The notes under the pieces are model-generated. The model searched no databases. It was not told where the DNA came from and saw only the letters and a list, made by a program, of their open reading frames with translations. The translations under genes and the position numbers were made by a program. DNA of 64,000 nt from Symsagittifera roscoffensis (Eukaryota > Xenacoelomorpha > Acoela > Convolutidae), in assembly GCF_963678635.1 (NCBI RefSeq), contig NC_087070.1:6918539-6982538 (forward strand). The letters are read 5' to 3'. Every line of letters starts with the position of its first letter. The first letter of the stretch is position 1. Below, one piece after another: positions 42,204-51,905 of the stretch.

Positions 42204-45200
42204 ATGGACAATTTCAACCTGGATGAATTGATGGACCTGGCAGAGGCATATGTGGGACCGATGGTAGATGCGATCTATCGTCGGCTGATCGAACGAGACT
42301 TCGCTCTGGAGGACCCAGAGGTGGTCATGTTGCTGACCGCCCTGATCAACATCTTGGGGCACGACAACCGTGGGGACCGCCCCACGGAAGACCTGTTGAT
42401 GGCAGCATATGGAGAAAGAGGAGTACTAGACCGCCCGAACATGAGAGTGATGAGGTGGAGAAACGGGGCTCTCTCAGGGAGTGACTTGGCGAATGAGCCT
42501 GGGTTGGGAAGTTCTAGGACTTACCAACCAGGTGAGATGCCAATGCCCTCCAAGCCCAAACCTGGGCTGACGAGAATGCATCGGGAGATGAACAGCGAAG
42601 CGACCTCGTCTGGTTCACCACTGAGAGCAGCTGTGCCACCAAAAAGGGTGAAAGTAACACAGAAGGTTCAGACGAACCAAACCATACAAGATCTGGACGA
42701 GATGAACGATCAACTGAGGAGTACGAAGAAGGAGTTAGACGATATGACGAAGACCATGCTGGCGATGGAGGAAGACCGGGACATGTGGAGAAAGTTGTTT
42801 GAAGACTGCAACAAAAAACAGGGTCAAGAGATCGAACGCTTAAGGCAGGAATACAAAGAGCGATCGGAACAGGCGGCGTTGACGACGTCCATTGAGAAAG
42901 TGATACCTGCAAGGGATATTCCTCGTGGGCAGTCCCCGATGGAGCTCTTGACACCTCGAGAAATGAGTCAAACAACGGAGACACGGCTTCCAGCAGAGAC
43001 GAACCGAGTAACAATCCCGGATCCTAGTGACACCTTGGGTGATCCCGTCGTAGAACAGACAGTGAGAAAACTGATAGAGACAGCTGGACGATTGGTCGCT
43101 AACAAGAATGCACCAGGTTCCGGGGTGACTGCACCCTATGGAACGATTGACGATACGGGCAGAGTACAACTCTCCCAGACAGTAATCAGACAAGGGATGA
43201 GTAACGTGACACCACTCATGGGGAACTCGAGAATCCCAGAGAGGAAAGTAAGGAAGATGCCAGCGAAGAAAGTGTCTCGTGTAATAGACGTGCAGAAGAA
43301 TAATCAATTGAAGTATAATTTCACGGGAGTTCCGGAGACAGATCCGAGAGCCTGCTTCAATCGAGCTACCTGGAGCCCGGCTGTGAACCTGCAGCAACCA
43401 CCACTCGGGACATCTCACCTGATATTGGGAGACAGCTTAGTCAGAGTGCTGTCGAATTTGAGGACCTCATGGGTCACCACGGTGATGGCCTTTGGAGGCG
43501 CGACGATTGCCCAATTATATCGCATGGTGGAGCTGATGAATCCAGGGAAGATACCCAATGTGATGATCTTAGTTGGGACGAATGATATCTCCAGAGGATC
43601 AGATGAGCAGGAAGCACTGTGGGAATCAATGATGGTGTGTTTGTTTACTACTCTCTGGCAGAAGTTCAGTTGCGCGGTACTGACCGTTTGCACGGTGCCA
43701 ATGAACGCAAGAAGCCTGACAGCATCAGGAAGAAGGCACAACGAGGGAGTCATGAGATGGAACAACATCTTGAGAAACCTAGCAAATCGAAATGCCGGAA
43801 GAATGATCCTCATGGACATTGAACATGAATTGAGAGCCATGGATCAAGCCAGACTGACCACAGATGGCATCCACTTCGACAGTGTCGAAGGACAAGCTTG
43901 GTTGAATCGAGTCTTCCAAGAACGGTTGGATGAGCTGGAAGCAGAACTCTTTGACACAGGAGTGCTGAAGGAAGAGGGAACGGTGAGTGATACGGTGATC
44001 ACCACCTTTGTGCCTCCTAACCTGGAAACACGCTTGGGTACGGTCCCAGCCGTCACAAATTACCGGCAACAAAGCTCCGGTGAACCAGGTCGAAGAACAG
44101 ACGTACAAGATCGGTTGGGAGAAGCACCGATGAGGAGGACAATTCATCCTAGGAAAAGGATAGGACCTGTCAACCAACCAATCGAGGAAGTAGCAGGCAC
44201 ATCCAGATCGGACACTAGATCGGAGACGACGAGTACCAGTCGAGAGGAGAGACCGAGCAGAGGCTCATTGATGTGGTCGCGATCCATACCGTCTCCTTGG
44301 CATATATACAAAAACGAACTAATGAAGCTGGACCTACAGAGAGTGAGCTTCATCGAAGATGCAAGGAGGATGCTGAATGGAGCGACGCTATCCGTCAGCA
44401 GATTGTACTCGATAACCGGCGTAGACTGGTTGATAGCCGCTAGCATAAATTTCAGCTCCACGACGGCCTTGAGATTTGCCGACTTGGAGGGACTGCCCTC
44501 CAACAACACAATGGGACCTGTGAATGCAAGACCGTTGCAAGATGTGAGATTGAACCATGATGAGAGGAATCGTGAAGAAAGGCCAGGAAGATTCCTGACG
44601 GCGAGAGCGCCGATTGGACAACACGTGAAGATATTTAGGCAATTGACGACACCACCTGGTCATGTGAAGGAGAGAGTGTACCCAAAACTAGTGAACCAAG
44701 ATGGTGATGCCCAGAGATATGGCGGATTGACAGCGATAAAGAAAGATGAGACCATCTTCGCCGCCTACGACAAAGCAGAGATGAGGAAGGCCAAAATCAT
44801 GGTAGTAGCGAATTCAGAGTTCGTGTACACCTCTAAGTCTTTGTTTTGGCCGGACGTCATAATGCTGGCCGCAGTTGACCTAGACCTATTGCAATCAGTG
44901 TCATTGGCTATAGGGGTACAAAGGCAGACAGAAATGAACCCGATAACGATTGTGTTTGCTGGCATCAATGACCATCTACACAGTAGAGGTTTTCTGAGCA
45001 GGCTCAGAGATCCTGCAACAGCAGAAAACGCAGTATGGCCAGCGATAAAAGACATCCTGGAGTCGATGGGTGAAGTGGTAGACGCAACAAAGGAGGGGTC
45101 ATTCAATAAAGTGACGTTGAGAGTAGTATTTGCGTTGTCTCCGGGATATGCACATCTCCCGGATGGACTGAAATTTGTGTATGCAATAGTAGCCTTACTT

Positions 45201-46742
45201 TCGGAGGGAAAATATGATGTGATCATATCAGCCCCGAATCGCATGATAGAAACGGAGAACCTGAGGCCACTTAAGGCTGAACTGCCTGCAGTATGGTCAG
45301 ATATCTCAAACGCGATGAGAGGGTTCAAGGACCACGCGCTACACATGTTAGTGTTGGACGAAGTGCTGGGGTTGGAACTGTCCAACTTCAGTCGGCAACT
45401 CAAACTGAAACCAGGAATAGATGACGACCATCGAGTGATCACGGCAATGTCCAACGACTTGTGGTTCCGAGCAATGGAAGTGGCGAGTGAAGACACGAGA
45501 AGAAAGAATTCACTGGAGACGAGAGCTCATCTGGAAGCGATGGTGCTGAGAACCAAGCCGGAAGCAAACCAGTGGCTACACCTGAATCCTAGAGTAGCGG
45601 CATTGGGTGCAGATGCTTTTCAGCAAGGCCCAGTAATGATCACTAAGATACACGCCTACTTGTTGAAGGAGGTGAACCTGGCGGAAAATGCCGGAGAAAA
45701 GACAGCTGAGTTCGTGAACAGAATGTGTCAGATTACTCTGGAAACCTTCTGGACCCAGGAAGTGAAGGGACAGGAGGGATTTGAAAGGACAGACAGCATG
45801 CTAGAAGGGTTGGGAGCCGGATGGACCGCGTCCTTCTTGGCAAAAGTTTACCCGAAAGTCTCGCACTATTTGATAAAGGAATTCCTCCAAGCAGTAGTGA
45901 AAGTATCGATAGTGGAATTAATAGCCTTGTTCGTGACGTTCGGAGCGGAGAGTTTTGTAAAAGGACCGGCGATACTGCTTACGGATGGAATACAGAACCT
46001 GCGACTAGATGGACTTCTGACACTGATCGCAATAACCCACGGAAACTTGGGAGGACTGATGAAACTGGCACGTTGTCCAGAGCAGATGAAAGAGAGAGTG
46101 AGGAATCTGGATATGAAGAAATCCACAGACTCGTGGAACAAAATAAGAGACCTGAGACACACTCTTATCCAGTATCTCTTGCAGCAGAATCGCTTTGGAA
46201 CCGGAGAAGACGAGACAATTGAAAGAGAGGAAGATGTTAGACGACATGTTGGAGGCATGCCGCTGTTAACAGATTTGAGCTTAGCTATGAGAATCGATCC
46301 CTTGGCGCTGATCAGAGGAGTCACGGAGTTCGTGACAGTGATCTATGGACCAGCAGTCACCTTTGCGTTCCCTGACGTTAAAGTGGAAGCATATAGGAGG
46401 TCGGTGTTGCACCCGAACCTCATATCGGCAGTGGACGGTAGTACACTGAACTGGTGTGAGCAGCACGCATTGCGAGAGCTCATGAGTGAAGATCTGTTAT
46501 TTGCGAAAATATCGGAGCCAGAGATGACAGTCATCAATTTTGACGATCACTTCTGTGACCGCATGGGAGAAGTAGAAAGAGGGCACATCGAGGTGTTTCC
46601 AAAGCTTTGGAATCTGAGGCCCTATGACAAAACGAATGGTGAAATGACCAGAGTGCCTCGTCTCACAGCAGCCTATCACAAAGTGAGAGAAGAGACGAAG
46701 GACTGGGGCGATTTACAAGAAGCTACCGGAAGCAATCCCTGA
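42204..46742 (+). CDS. ORF3 of element 1: SGNH-hydrolase protein (1512 aa)
   Basis: Starts at ATG 42204, after a gap with stops in all phases. Residues 1-90 form a small helical region; about 165-225 is a coiled coil. Residues about 404-575 match the SGNH/GDSL hydrolase fold: LGDSLVR (S411, nucleophile), VGTNDIS (N460, oxyanion hole) and TDGIHFD (D554, H557). This family contains esterases and acetylhydrolases; similar domains occur in some other non-LTR and LTR elements. A second, weaker SGNH-like module may lie at about 865-1090 (ANS 869-871, GIND 920-923, DDDH 1073-1076). The remaining C-terminal 400 residues are mostly helical and unrecognised. There is no signal peptide or transmembrane anchor, so it is not an envelope protein. 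The frame ends at TGA 46740 while the +1 phase continues into ORF4. Confidence 0.85.
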   Translation: MDNFNLDELMDLAEAYVGPMVDAIYRRLIERDFALEDPEVVMLLTALINILGHDNRGDRPTEDLLMAAYGERGVLDRPNMRVMRWRNGALSGSDLANEPGLGSSRTYQPGEMPMPSKPKPGLTRMHREMNSEATSSGSPLRAAVPPKRVKVTQKVQTNQTIQDLDEMNDQLRSTKKELDDMTKTMLAMEEDRDMWRKLFEDCNKKQGQEIERLRQEYKERSEQAALTTSIEKVIPARDIPRGQSPMELLTPREMSQTTETRLPAETNRVTIPDPSDTLGDPVVEQTVRKLIETAGRLVANKNAPGSGVTAPYGTIDDTGRVQLSQTVIRQGMSNVTPLMGNSRIPERKVRKMPAKKVSRVIDVQKNNQLKYNFTGVPETDPRACFNRATWSPAVNLQQPPLGTSHLILGDSLVRVLSNLRTSWVTTVMAFGGATIAQLYRMVELMNPGKIPNVMILVGTNDISRGSDEQEALWESMMVCLFTTLWQKFSCAVLTVCTVPMNARSLTASGRRHNEGVMRWNNILRNLANRNAGRMILMDIEHELRAMDQARLTTDGIHFDSVEGQAWLNRVFQERLDELEAELFDTGVLKEEGTVSDTVITTFVPPNLETRLGTVPAVTNYRQQSSGEPGRRTDVQDRLGEAPMRRTIHPRKRIGPVNQPIEEVAGTSRSDTRSETTSTSREERPSRGSLMWSRSIPSPWHIYKNELMKLDLQRVSFIEDARRMLNGATLSVSRLYSITGVDWLIAASINFSSTTALRFADLEGLPSNNTMGPVNARPLQDVRLNHDERNREERPGRFLTARAPIGQHVKIFRQLTTPPGHVKERVYPKLVNQDGDAQRYGGLTAIKKDETIFAAYDKAEMRKAKIMVVANSEFVYTSKSLFWPDVIMLAAVDLDLLQSVSLAIGVQRQTEMNPITIVFAGINDHLHSRGFLSRLRDPATAENAVWPAIKDILESMGEVVDATKEGSFNKVTLRVVFALSPGYAHLPDGLKFVYAIVALLSEGKYDVIISAPNRMIETENLRPLKAELPAVWSDISNAMRGFKDHALHMLVLDEVLGLELSNFSRQLKLKPGIDDDHRVITAMSNDLWFRAMEVASEDTRRKNSLETRAHLEAMVLRTKPEANQWLHLNPRVAALGADAFQQGPVMITKIHAYLLKEVNLAENAGEKTAEFVNRMCQITLETFWTQEVKGQEGFERTDSMLEGLGAGWTASFLAKVYPKVSHYLIKEFLQAVVKVSIVELIALFVTFGAESFVKGPAILLTDGIQNLRLDGLLTLIAITHGNLGGLMKLARCPEQMKERVRNLDMKKSTDSWNKIRDLRHTLIQYLLQQNRFGTGEDETIEREEDVRRHVGGMPLLTDLSLAMRIDPLALIRGVTEFVTVIYGPAVTFAFPDVKVEAYRRSVLHPNLISAVDGSTLNWCEQHALRELMSEDLLFAKISEPEMTVINFDDHFCDRMGEVERGHIEVFPKLWNLRPYDKTNGEMTRVPRLTAAYHKVREETKDWGDLQEATGSNP

Positions 46743-46761
46743 ATTCCCTCTGATAAGAAGG

Positions 46762-48306
46762 ATGCTGCTCGGAGCAGTCTCCGTAGTACAAACTCCTAGA
46801 TTGAGAGCATTCGAAGCCAATGAAAGGAGAGTAGGGAATTTCTCGGTGACGATGGATCCATGCTTCGTAGGGAGAAATGCCGCCGTGTTACAGTACACAC
46901 GATTCGCATACACGGATCAAGCGACGAGAAGGAGAATAAGCAACGCCGCTACTCCCAAGCCTGGAAGATTTGATGAGGAATGGAGGGAACTAGGCTTAAC
47001 TCCGATAAGAATGAGAGGCAGGACAGAATTGCCTGAAGCCTCATTAATCCTGACCAGTGTGAAAAAGGAGATGAAAGTGGGAGGAATATTGCAGACGAGA
47101 ACCTTCCTAGCACCCTTCGGTTGCGAAGAAATTAAAGTGGTCCATGGAGAAGAGGAAGATAAATCAGCCGGTACATTGCTCATACCGAGATTCCAGGAAG
47201 AAGCTGACAATGACGAACAAGGACCATCGAGCTCGAACAAGGACAAGTCAGAAGGAGATGACGGACAGGGTGGAAGCCGTCAGACTGAAGAACCCATGCA
47301 ACAAGATCAAGCTGGTGGGGAAGACGACAGGGCATCGACAGGAGGAGCATCCAGCCTGGATTTTAACATCTTCAGTGATCTTGAAAACAATGCGGATACG
47401 TTGGAAGCAACTGAGCCAGCGAATGAAGGCACCTCGACACTGGAGCCTCCGTCAGCCTTTATGGAAATGAAACGGAATTTGCCGGAGAGCAGCTCTCCTG
47501 GCAATTCAAGAAATAACGACCAAAGAATCCTCATGGAATCACCTCGAAGGAGAAGAATAGAGGCCTCAGCCAGAGTACCTTTCTTGGGAACGCTGCCCGA
47601 AGAAGAATGGGAAGTACATCACCGAGACCACGAGAGTAGGACGGGATGTAAGCTGGACAGAGTGGCGTTCATGGAAGAAGTCTGGACTGTGATTCAGAGC
47701 TATGGGACCCAGTCCATTCTCAAAACAGGTCTCAATCAACCCTTGATGAGAGAAGTACTTGACAAGCTTGATGAGTGTGAAGGGAGACTGAGTGAGTTAT
47801 TGATCGACTCAGCCACTGATGAGAGTGAGGCGAATTCTCCCATCAAGATGACACCGCAGGACAATGAAGGAGAGGTGGTGTACCTGTCAAGGACCAGGAG
47901 AGGAACGATGCGATCAAAAATGGTGATTGATAAAATCAATGCGATGAAAATGAAGTTAGGCAGCAGAGTGATGCCGAGGAGAATTGGAAAGACGAAAGTG
48001 GATTCAGAAATATCGATGAAAGCTGGTAACTCAGCGAAAAGGAAGCGAGTCGAAGAAGTTATGGATTTGGGGCAAGGTGATTATCAATTGTCCGGCACAG
48101 ATAGAATGTTAACTGATATAGCGATGGTGCCACCCATTCTCATGGCAGGGATAAAGTCAACCGGTTATAAATCCAAAAGGAGTGACCGCACTCTGACTGG
48201 AGCAACTTTAGAAATGGAAATATCATGGAAAAGGAAGTGTTGCAGGACAACTGACACCAGTGGAATACAACCGACTAACAGTGTCGGAGACAGTGTCGAT
48301 AGATGA
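46762..48306 (+). CDS. ORF4 of element 1: unknown protein (514 aa)
   Basis: I do not recognise a family. The N-terminal 130 residues look folded, and the phase is open and coding-like for some 40 bases upstream of this ATG, overlapping the end of ORF3. Residues about 130-290 are acidic, serine/glutamine-rich and disordered. A basic run RRRRIEA and a short helical segment follow, and the C-terminal part contains KRKR, a possible nuclear signal. ORF3 and ORF4 overlap at a GGGG run near 46703-46706; ORF4 and ORF5 overlap at an AAAA run near 48229-48232. I infer that ORF4 is the middle part of one original long protein, or is reached by +1 frameshifting. Confidence 0.65.
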   Translation: MLLGAVSVVQTPRLRAFEANERRVGNFSVTMDPCFVGRNAAVLQYTRFAYTDQATRRRISNAATPKPGRFDEEWRELGLTPIRMRGRTELPEASLILTSVKKEMKVGGILQTRTFLAPFGCEEIKVVHGEEEDKSAGTLLIPRFQEEADNDEQGPSSSNKDKSEGDDGQGGSRQTEEPMQQDQAGGEDDRASTGGASSLDFNIFSDLENNADTLEATEPANEGTSTLEPPSAFMEMKRNLPESSSPGNSRNNDQRILMESPRRRRIEASARVPFLGTLPEEEWEVHHRDHESRTGCKLDRVAFMEEVWTVIQSYGTQSILKTGLNQPLMREVLDKLDECEGRLSELLIDSATDESEANSPIKMTPQDNEGEVVYLSRTRRGTMRSKMVIDKINAMKMKLGSRVMPRRIGKTKVDSEISMKAGNSAKRKRVEEVMDLGQGDYQLSGTDRMLTDIAMVPPILMAGIKSTGYKSKRSDRTLTGATLEMEISWKRKCCRTTDTSGIQPTNSVGDSVDR

Positions 48307-51085
48307 ACCCACCGTTGGATACATGGAGATGTTGGAATACCGGAACTCGGCTAGAGGGTATGTAATGGCCATGGAAGACGAAAAAGCCATGGAGGGATAT
48401 CTGGAAATGATGTTGCAAGGCACCACCCTCAAGCAGAAGGCGTATGGAACTTTGGCGTCGTCTGACGTAGAGGCGGAAGCGATCGAGCAGTTAGTGAGCC
48501 TTCCATGGAAAGCAGTAGTATTGAGGTATTTCGAAGAAGAAATGAGGACTACGCCAAGAATACATGCTCTCGTGGCAGTACCTTACGTAAGGACAGAATT
48601 ACAACTCAGGCTCGCCTGGTGCATGATGGGACTGACTCGCGAAGAATATGATTCAAAAGAAAGGAAGAGATCAAAGGAGGAAAAAGTTTTCCTTATGACG
48701 AATCTGAGGGATCTGATAGTCCAGGAGGGAGCAGCAAAGCGGAGAGACGCTCTCTGTTTCATTCGATTCCTGATAGAGCAGATTTCAGTACCTGCATTAA
48801 ACACTTGTGTTAAAATGTTGAGGGAAGGCGATGAGCGAACGAAAGCCATGTTCTTACTAGCAATGCTGGATATGCAGCAAAGTAAACCGATGAGGGTGAA
48901 CATGAAAGAACCTGAAGAATTGGAACCCATGAAAAAGATAGACGAGATCAGGAGATTCTCAAACAAGGAGTTGAGGCTCACTAAAGAATCTATGGGAGCA
49001 TTGCCGAAATCCAGTGAATACTGTGGACCGATCAAGAAGAAGTCATATAGCTATGTGTCCGGGATTATAGGGATAGCATACAATCCTTTCCTGAGTGAAG
49101 ACATACGCGATTGCTTCTTTGATTATGAGCAGGCGGTGTTACTAAGATTCTGGACGTCCAGAATTGTGACGACTAAGAGCGTTAACAATCCACAGGCCAA
49201 ATTGGGATTGGTCTTGGAAGAAGAGGTGACTGCACCTTCAGTACCAAAATCCGACAAGAGAGTGGAATTTGGGTTGGGATTCTCAGATGAATTACTGAGA
49301 ACGAGCTTGATGGCAGTGTGGGAATTGATGAAGCCATCATGGTGTCCTAGTCCCAACGCTGACTCAATATTACGGGCGACACAAGACATACAGAGGGAAC
49401 TGAATGCGGACTGTAACCTGCGTGACCTCAACATCATATATAATGTGATGATAACAGCCTCTAAGAGCAACGGAGAAGATAAAGTAGAGTTGCCTGGCTG
49501 GGGACCAGAAGACTGGGTCAAACCTGGTAGCTGTCTGGCGGAAGTCTGTGGACTAGAGGGTCACGTTTGTGGAAGTCTAGACTGTGTGAAAACCCTGGAG
49601 AAACAACACAAGCAATTGACAGTATTGTTTGGAAATGTAGTGATGAAAGCAAGAACGGAAACGGAACTGATAGCAGATTGCCATGGAGGAACCGATGTGA
49701 ATCTAGTGACAGCACTAGGATTCTACAGCATGTTTGGTTCTCTAGAGTCACTATTGAATCTAGAACAGAAACATGAGATGGTCACAGCCATCAGCGTAGA
49801 AGTATTCCCAGGAGTTCTGCAGACTGAGCAGAAGTATATAGGAAAATGGAGGGAAGCAATCGAAACAGAGATGAACATCAGACACAGCGAAACTTATTGT
49901 AGACCATCAGGAGCACGATATTTGGTGGGTTCAACGTTGGCTCCAATGTGCAAGAGCAGATACCCTGTACATTTCGTGGCGGTGGACGTGAAGAGTACAA
50001 GAACGATCGTGGATCAAGCTTTCTCAGTGCCAAAGTGCGTGAGATTGGCGAGAATGTCTGAAAAGTCTTACGAGTTACTATGTAAGGTGTTCTCAGCAGT
50101 TCCAGAGAGAACCAAGGAGGAGTTGGAGTCAATACTAGGAAAGAAGTTCATGGGATATGTGAGCGGGAACTTCAGTGACTTTGAAAAACAGAAACAGAGA
50201 GGATCAACTGTCACAGATTACAATGCAGTAGATGAGAATGATGAAATCCACCGAGTGATGATGGAAGTGGAACCATTGCTGGAAGCTTCAGGAAAACGCA
50301 ATTGGAGGAGCATCATGTTGACACATGACGAGTTTCCTTGCCACTGCTTGCTGCAGACCTGGTGGTATCCCAAGCGTAGTAATTTGGTGTTGATCTGGGA
50401 CTCTGGAGAGCTGCTCTCCATGGGTTTACCAGATTCATCACAGCCCATAACAATAGTGATAGTGGGAGTTATGATGGCGATACGATGGCTGGAAGCTCAT
50501 GTGAGAGAAAATAATAGACAGGAGGCACCGACGAGAGAACAATTGCAGAAATTAGATTGTCTAAAAGATTTAGATCTTTTTGAGACAACGTGCAAAGTTC
50601 TAAACATTCCGATGGAAGTGAAGAAGATATGGACAAGAAAACGACTGATGCCATGGTTCAGAGCTAACATGACTGCATGGTTGTACGAGTATGCGAAAAA
50701 GCATATGTCGAAGCATGGCAGAGTATACAGTGAATATCAGCTGGACATTGGGGCAGGAGCTTTCAAGCGAGCTTTCGTGACCCATCGGAATGCAGTGACC
50801 ACCGCTGTGAAAAGAATTTCCAGGACGAGCGAGTGTAGTGGAAATGAGAAGGCAGAGATGCTGGAAGAAGATTTGGAGAGAAACGTGACGTTGTGTCTCC
50901 ACAACAGCTTCTGTAGAAACAGAGAATCAAACGTGGACCCCCTACCTTGCTGTAAACAGAGGGTGGAAGAGCAGAAGTGTTGGAGGACGGCTTCCAACAG
51001 CGTCAGGATAGTCAATGACGTGCTACAAGACACGGAAACCGAAAGTGCGGAGTCAGTGTCACAGGAGGAGGAAATGGAGCATTGA
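48260..51085 (+). CDS. ORF5 of element 1: unknown protein (941 aa)
   Basis: The first codon given here is GTG. The phase is open from 48212, and no ATG occurs until about 20 codons in, so it probably lacks its own start and continues ORF4. The protein is largely helical and unrecognised. Four cysteines at 425, 430, 437 and 442 (CLAEVCGLEGHVCGSLDC) may bind zinc, and more cysteines cluster at the C-terminus. A central conserved-looking block contains VNLVTALGFYSMFG and PVHFVAVDVKSTR. There is no signal peptide and no convincing membrane anchor. The homologous part of element 2 lies beyond the window. Confidence 0.65.
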   Translation: MEYNRLTVSETVSIDEPTVGYMEMLEYRNSARGYVMAMEDEKAMEGYLEMMLQGTTLKQKAYGTLASSDVEAEAIEQLVSLPWKAVVLRYFEEEMRTTPRIHALVAVPYVRTELQLRLAWCMMGLTREEYDSKERKRSKEEKVFLMTNLRDLIVQEGAAKRRDALCFIRFLIEQISVPALNTCVKMLREGDERTKAMFLLAMLDMQQSKPMRVNMKEPEELEPMKKIDEIRRFSNKELRLTKESMGALPKSSEYCGPIKKKSYSYVSGIIGIAYNPFLSEDIRDCFFDYEQAVLLRFWTSRIVTTKSVNNPQAKLGLVLEEEVTAPSVPKSDKRVEFGLGFSDELLRTSLMAVWELMKPSWCPSPNADSILRATQDIQRELNADCNLRDLNIIYNVMITASKSNGEDKVELPGWGPEDWVKPGSCLAEVCGLEGHVCGSLDCVKTLEKQHKQLTVLFGNVVMKARTETELIADCHGGTDVNLVTALGFYSMFGSLESLLNLEQKHEMVTAISVEVFPGVLQTEQKYIGKWREAIETEMNIRHSETYCRPSGARYLVGSTLAPMCKSRYPVHFVAVDVKSTRTIVDQAFSVPKCVRLARMSEKSYELLCKVFSAVPERTKEELESILGKKFMGYVSGNFSDFEKQKQRGSTVTDYNAVDENDEIHRVMMEVEPLLEASGKRNWRSIMLTHDEFPCHCLLQTWWYPKRSNLVLIWDSGELLSMGLPDSSQPITIVIVGVMMAIRWLEAHVRENNRQEAPTREQLQKLDCLKDLDLFETTCKVLNIPMEVKKIWTRKRLMPWFRANMTAWLYEYAKKHMSKHGRVYSEYQLDIGAGAFKRAFVTHRNAVTTAVKRISRTSECSGNEKAEMLEEDLERNVTLCLHNSFCRNRESNVDPLPCCKQRVEEQKCWRTASNSVRIVNDVLQDTETESAESVSQEEEMEH

Positions 51086-51905
51086 CGAATGGTCGAGAAA
51101 ACAAGAGGCAGCAAGAAAGAAAATTAGAAGAATTTAGAAGTTTTAGAACTTCTAAACGACAAAAAAGAGGAGAACAAAGGGATGATGAAGAAAAGTCAAA
51201 ACTCAGAATTGTTTTATGTGTGTGAAAAACTCAAGTGAGAAACCAAGCAACCAAGTTGTAATTGAAAACTGAAACATTTTGTTGAGTTTTGAAATTGTTG
51301 CATTTATAAATTTGCATTTTGGTTTTAGTTGAAGTGGCTTTAGAGACACTCACTTATTATTTATTTAGAAAGGCTTGAGGGAAGAGTATATTTAAATATT
51401 CCAGCCTGCATGATTGTTTTTAATCACTTAGGAAGACTGATCACTTTGTGGTGACATGAAAAACTTGAGTAACTTCTTGAGGAGGGAGGTTGTTGCATTG
51501 TTCTTTCTAACCACAAGGTTTCTTGGTTTTAATATTCAGGACAATAAACAAGCAAAATTTCCGAAGGGAAGGAGCATAGTAGGATAATTTTAGCTTGTTG
51601 GTTGGCAGGACTGTCCTGCAAGCCAACACCTTTTAAATCTAGGAGAAAAAGCTTTAATCGGGACATTGACACTGGAAGTCAGAAAATATGTTTTATCTTA
51701 AGTCATATCCTCAGAGTGCAGATTAATGAGAGAATTTGAAGGCTATAGTGATGTAGTATGATGCCATTTATATTCTGCAGTGAGTCGATGTGACGTAGAT
51801 AAAGGTAATTTCGTGCATTTTGTAAATTCTGTTCGATGACACTGTAACCATTTTACGAACATAGTGCGATTCAATGAGGACATTGACCGGACTGTCCGGG
51901 GAGTA
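51086..51905 (+). other. 3' untranslated region of element 1
   Basis: About 820 bases without a supported frame. It ends in CTGTCCGGGGAGTA directly before LTR C; GGGGAG is the only candidate polypurine tract and is short. Confidence 0.6.

Noticed and set aside
42204-51085. Envelope gene in the 3' part of element 1
   Set aside because: No signal peptide, no fusion-peptide-like segment and no convincing C-terminal membrane anchor in any of the three frames.
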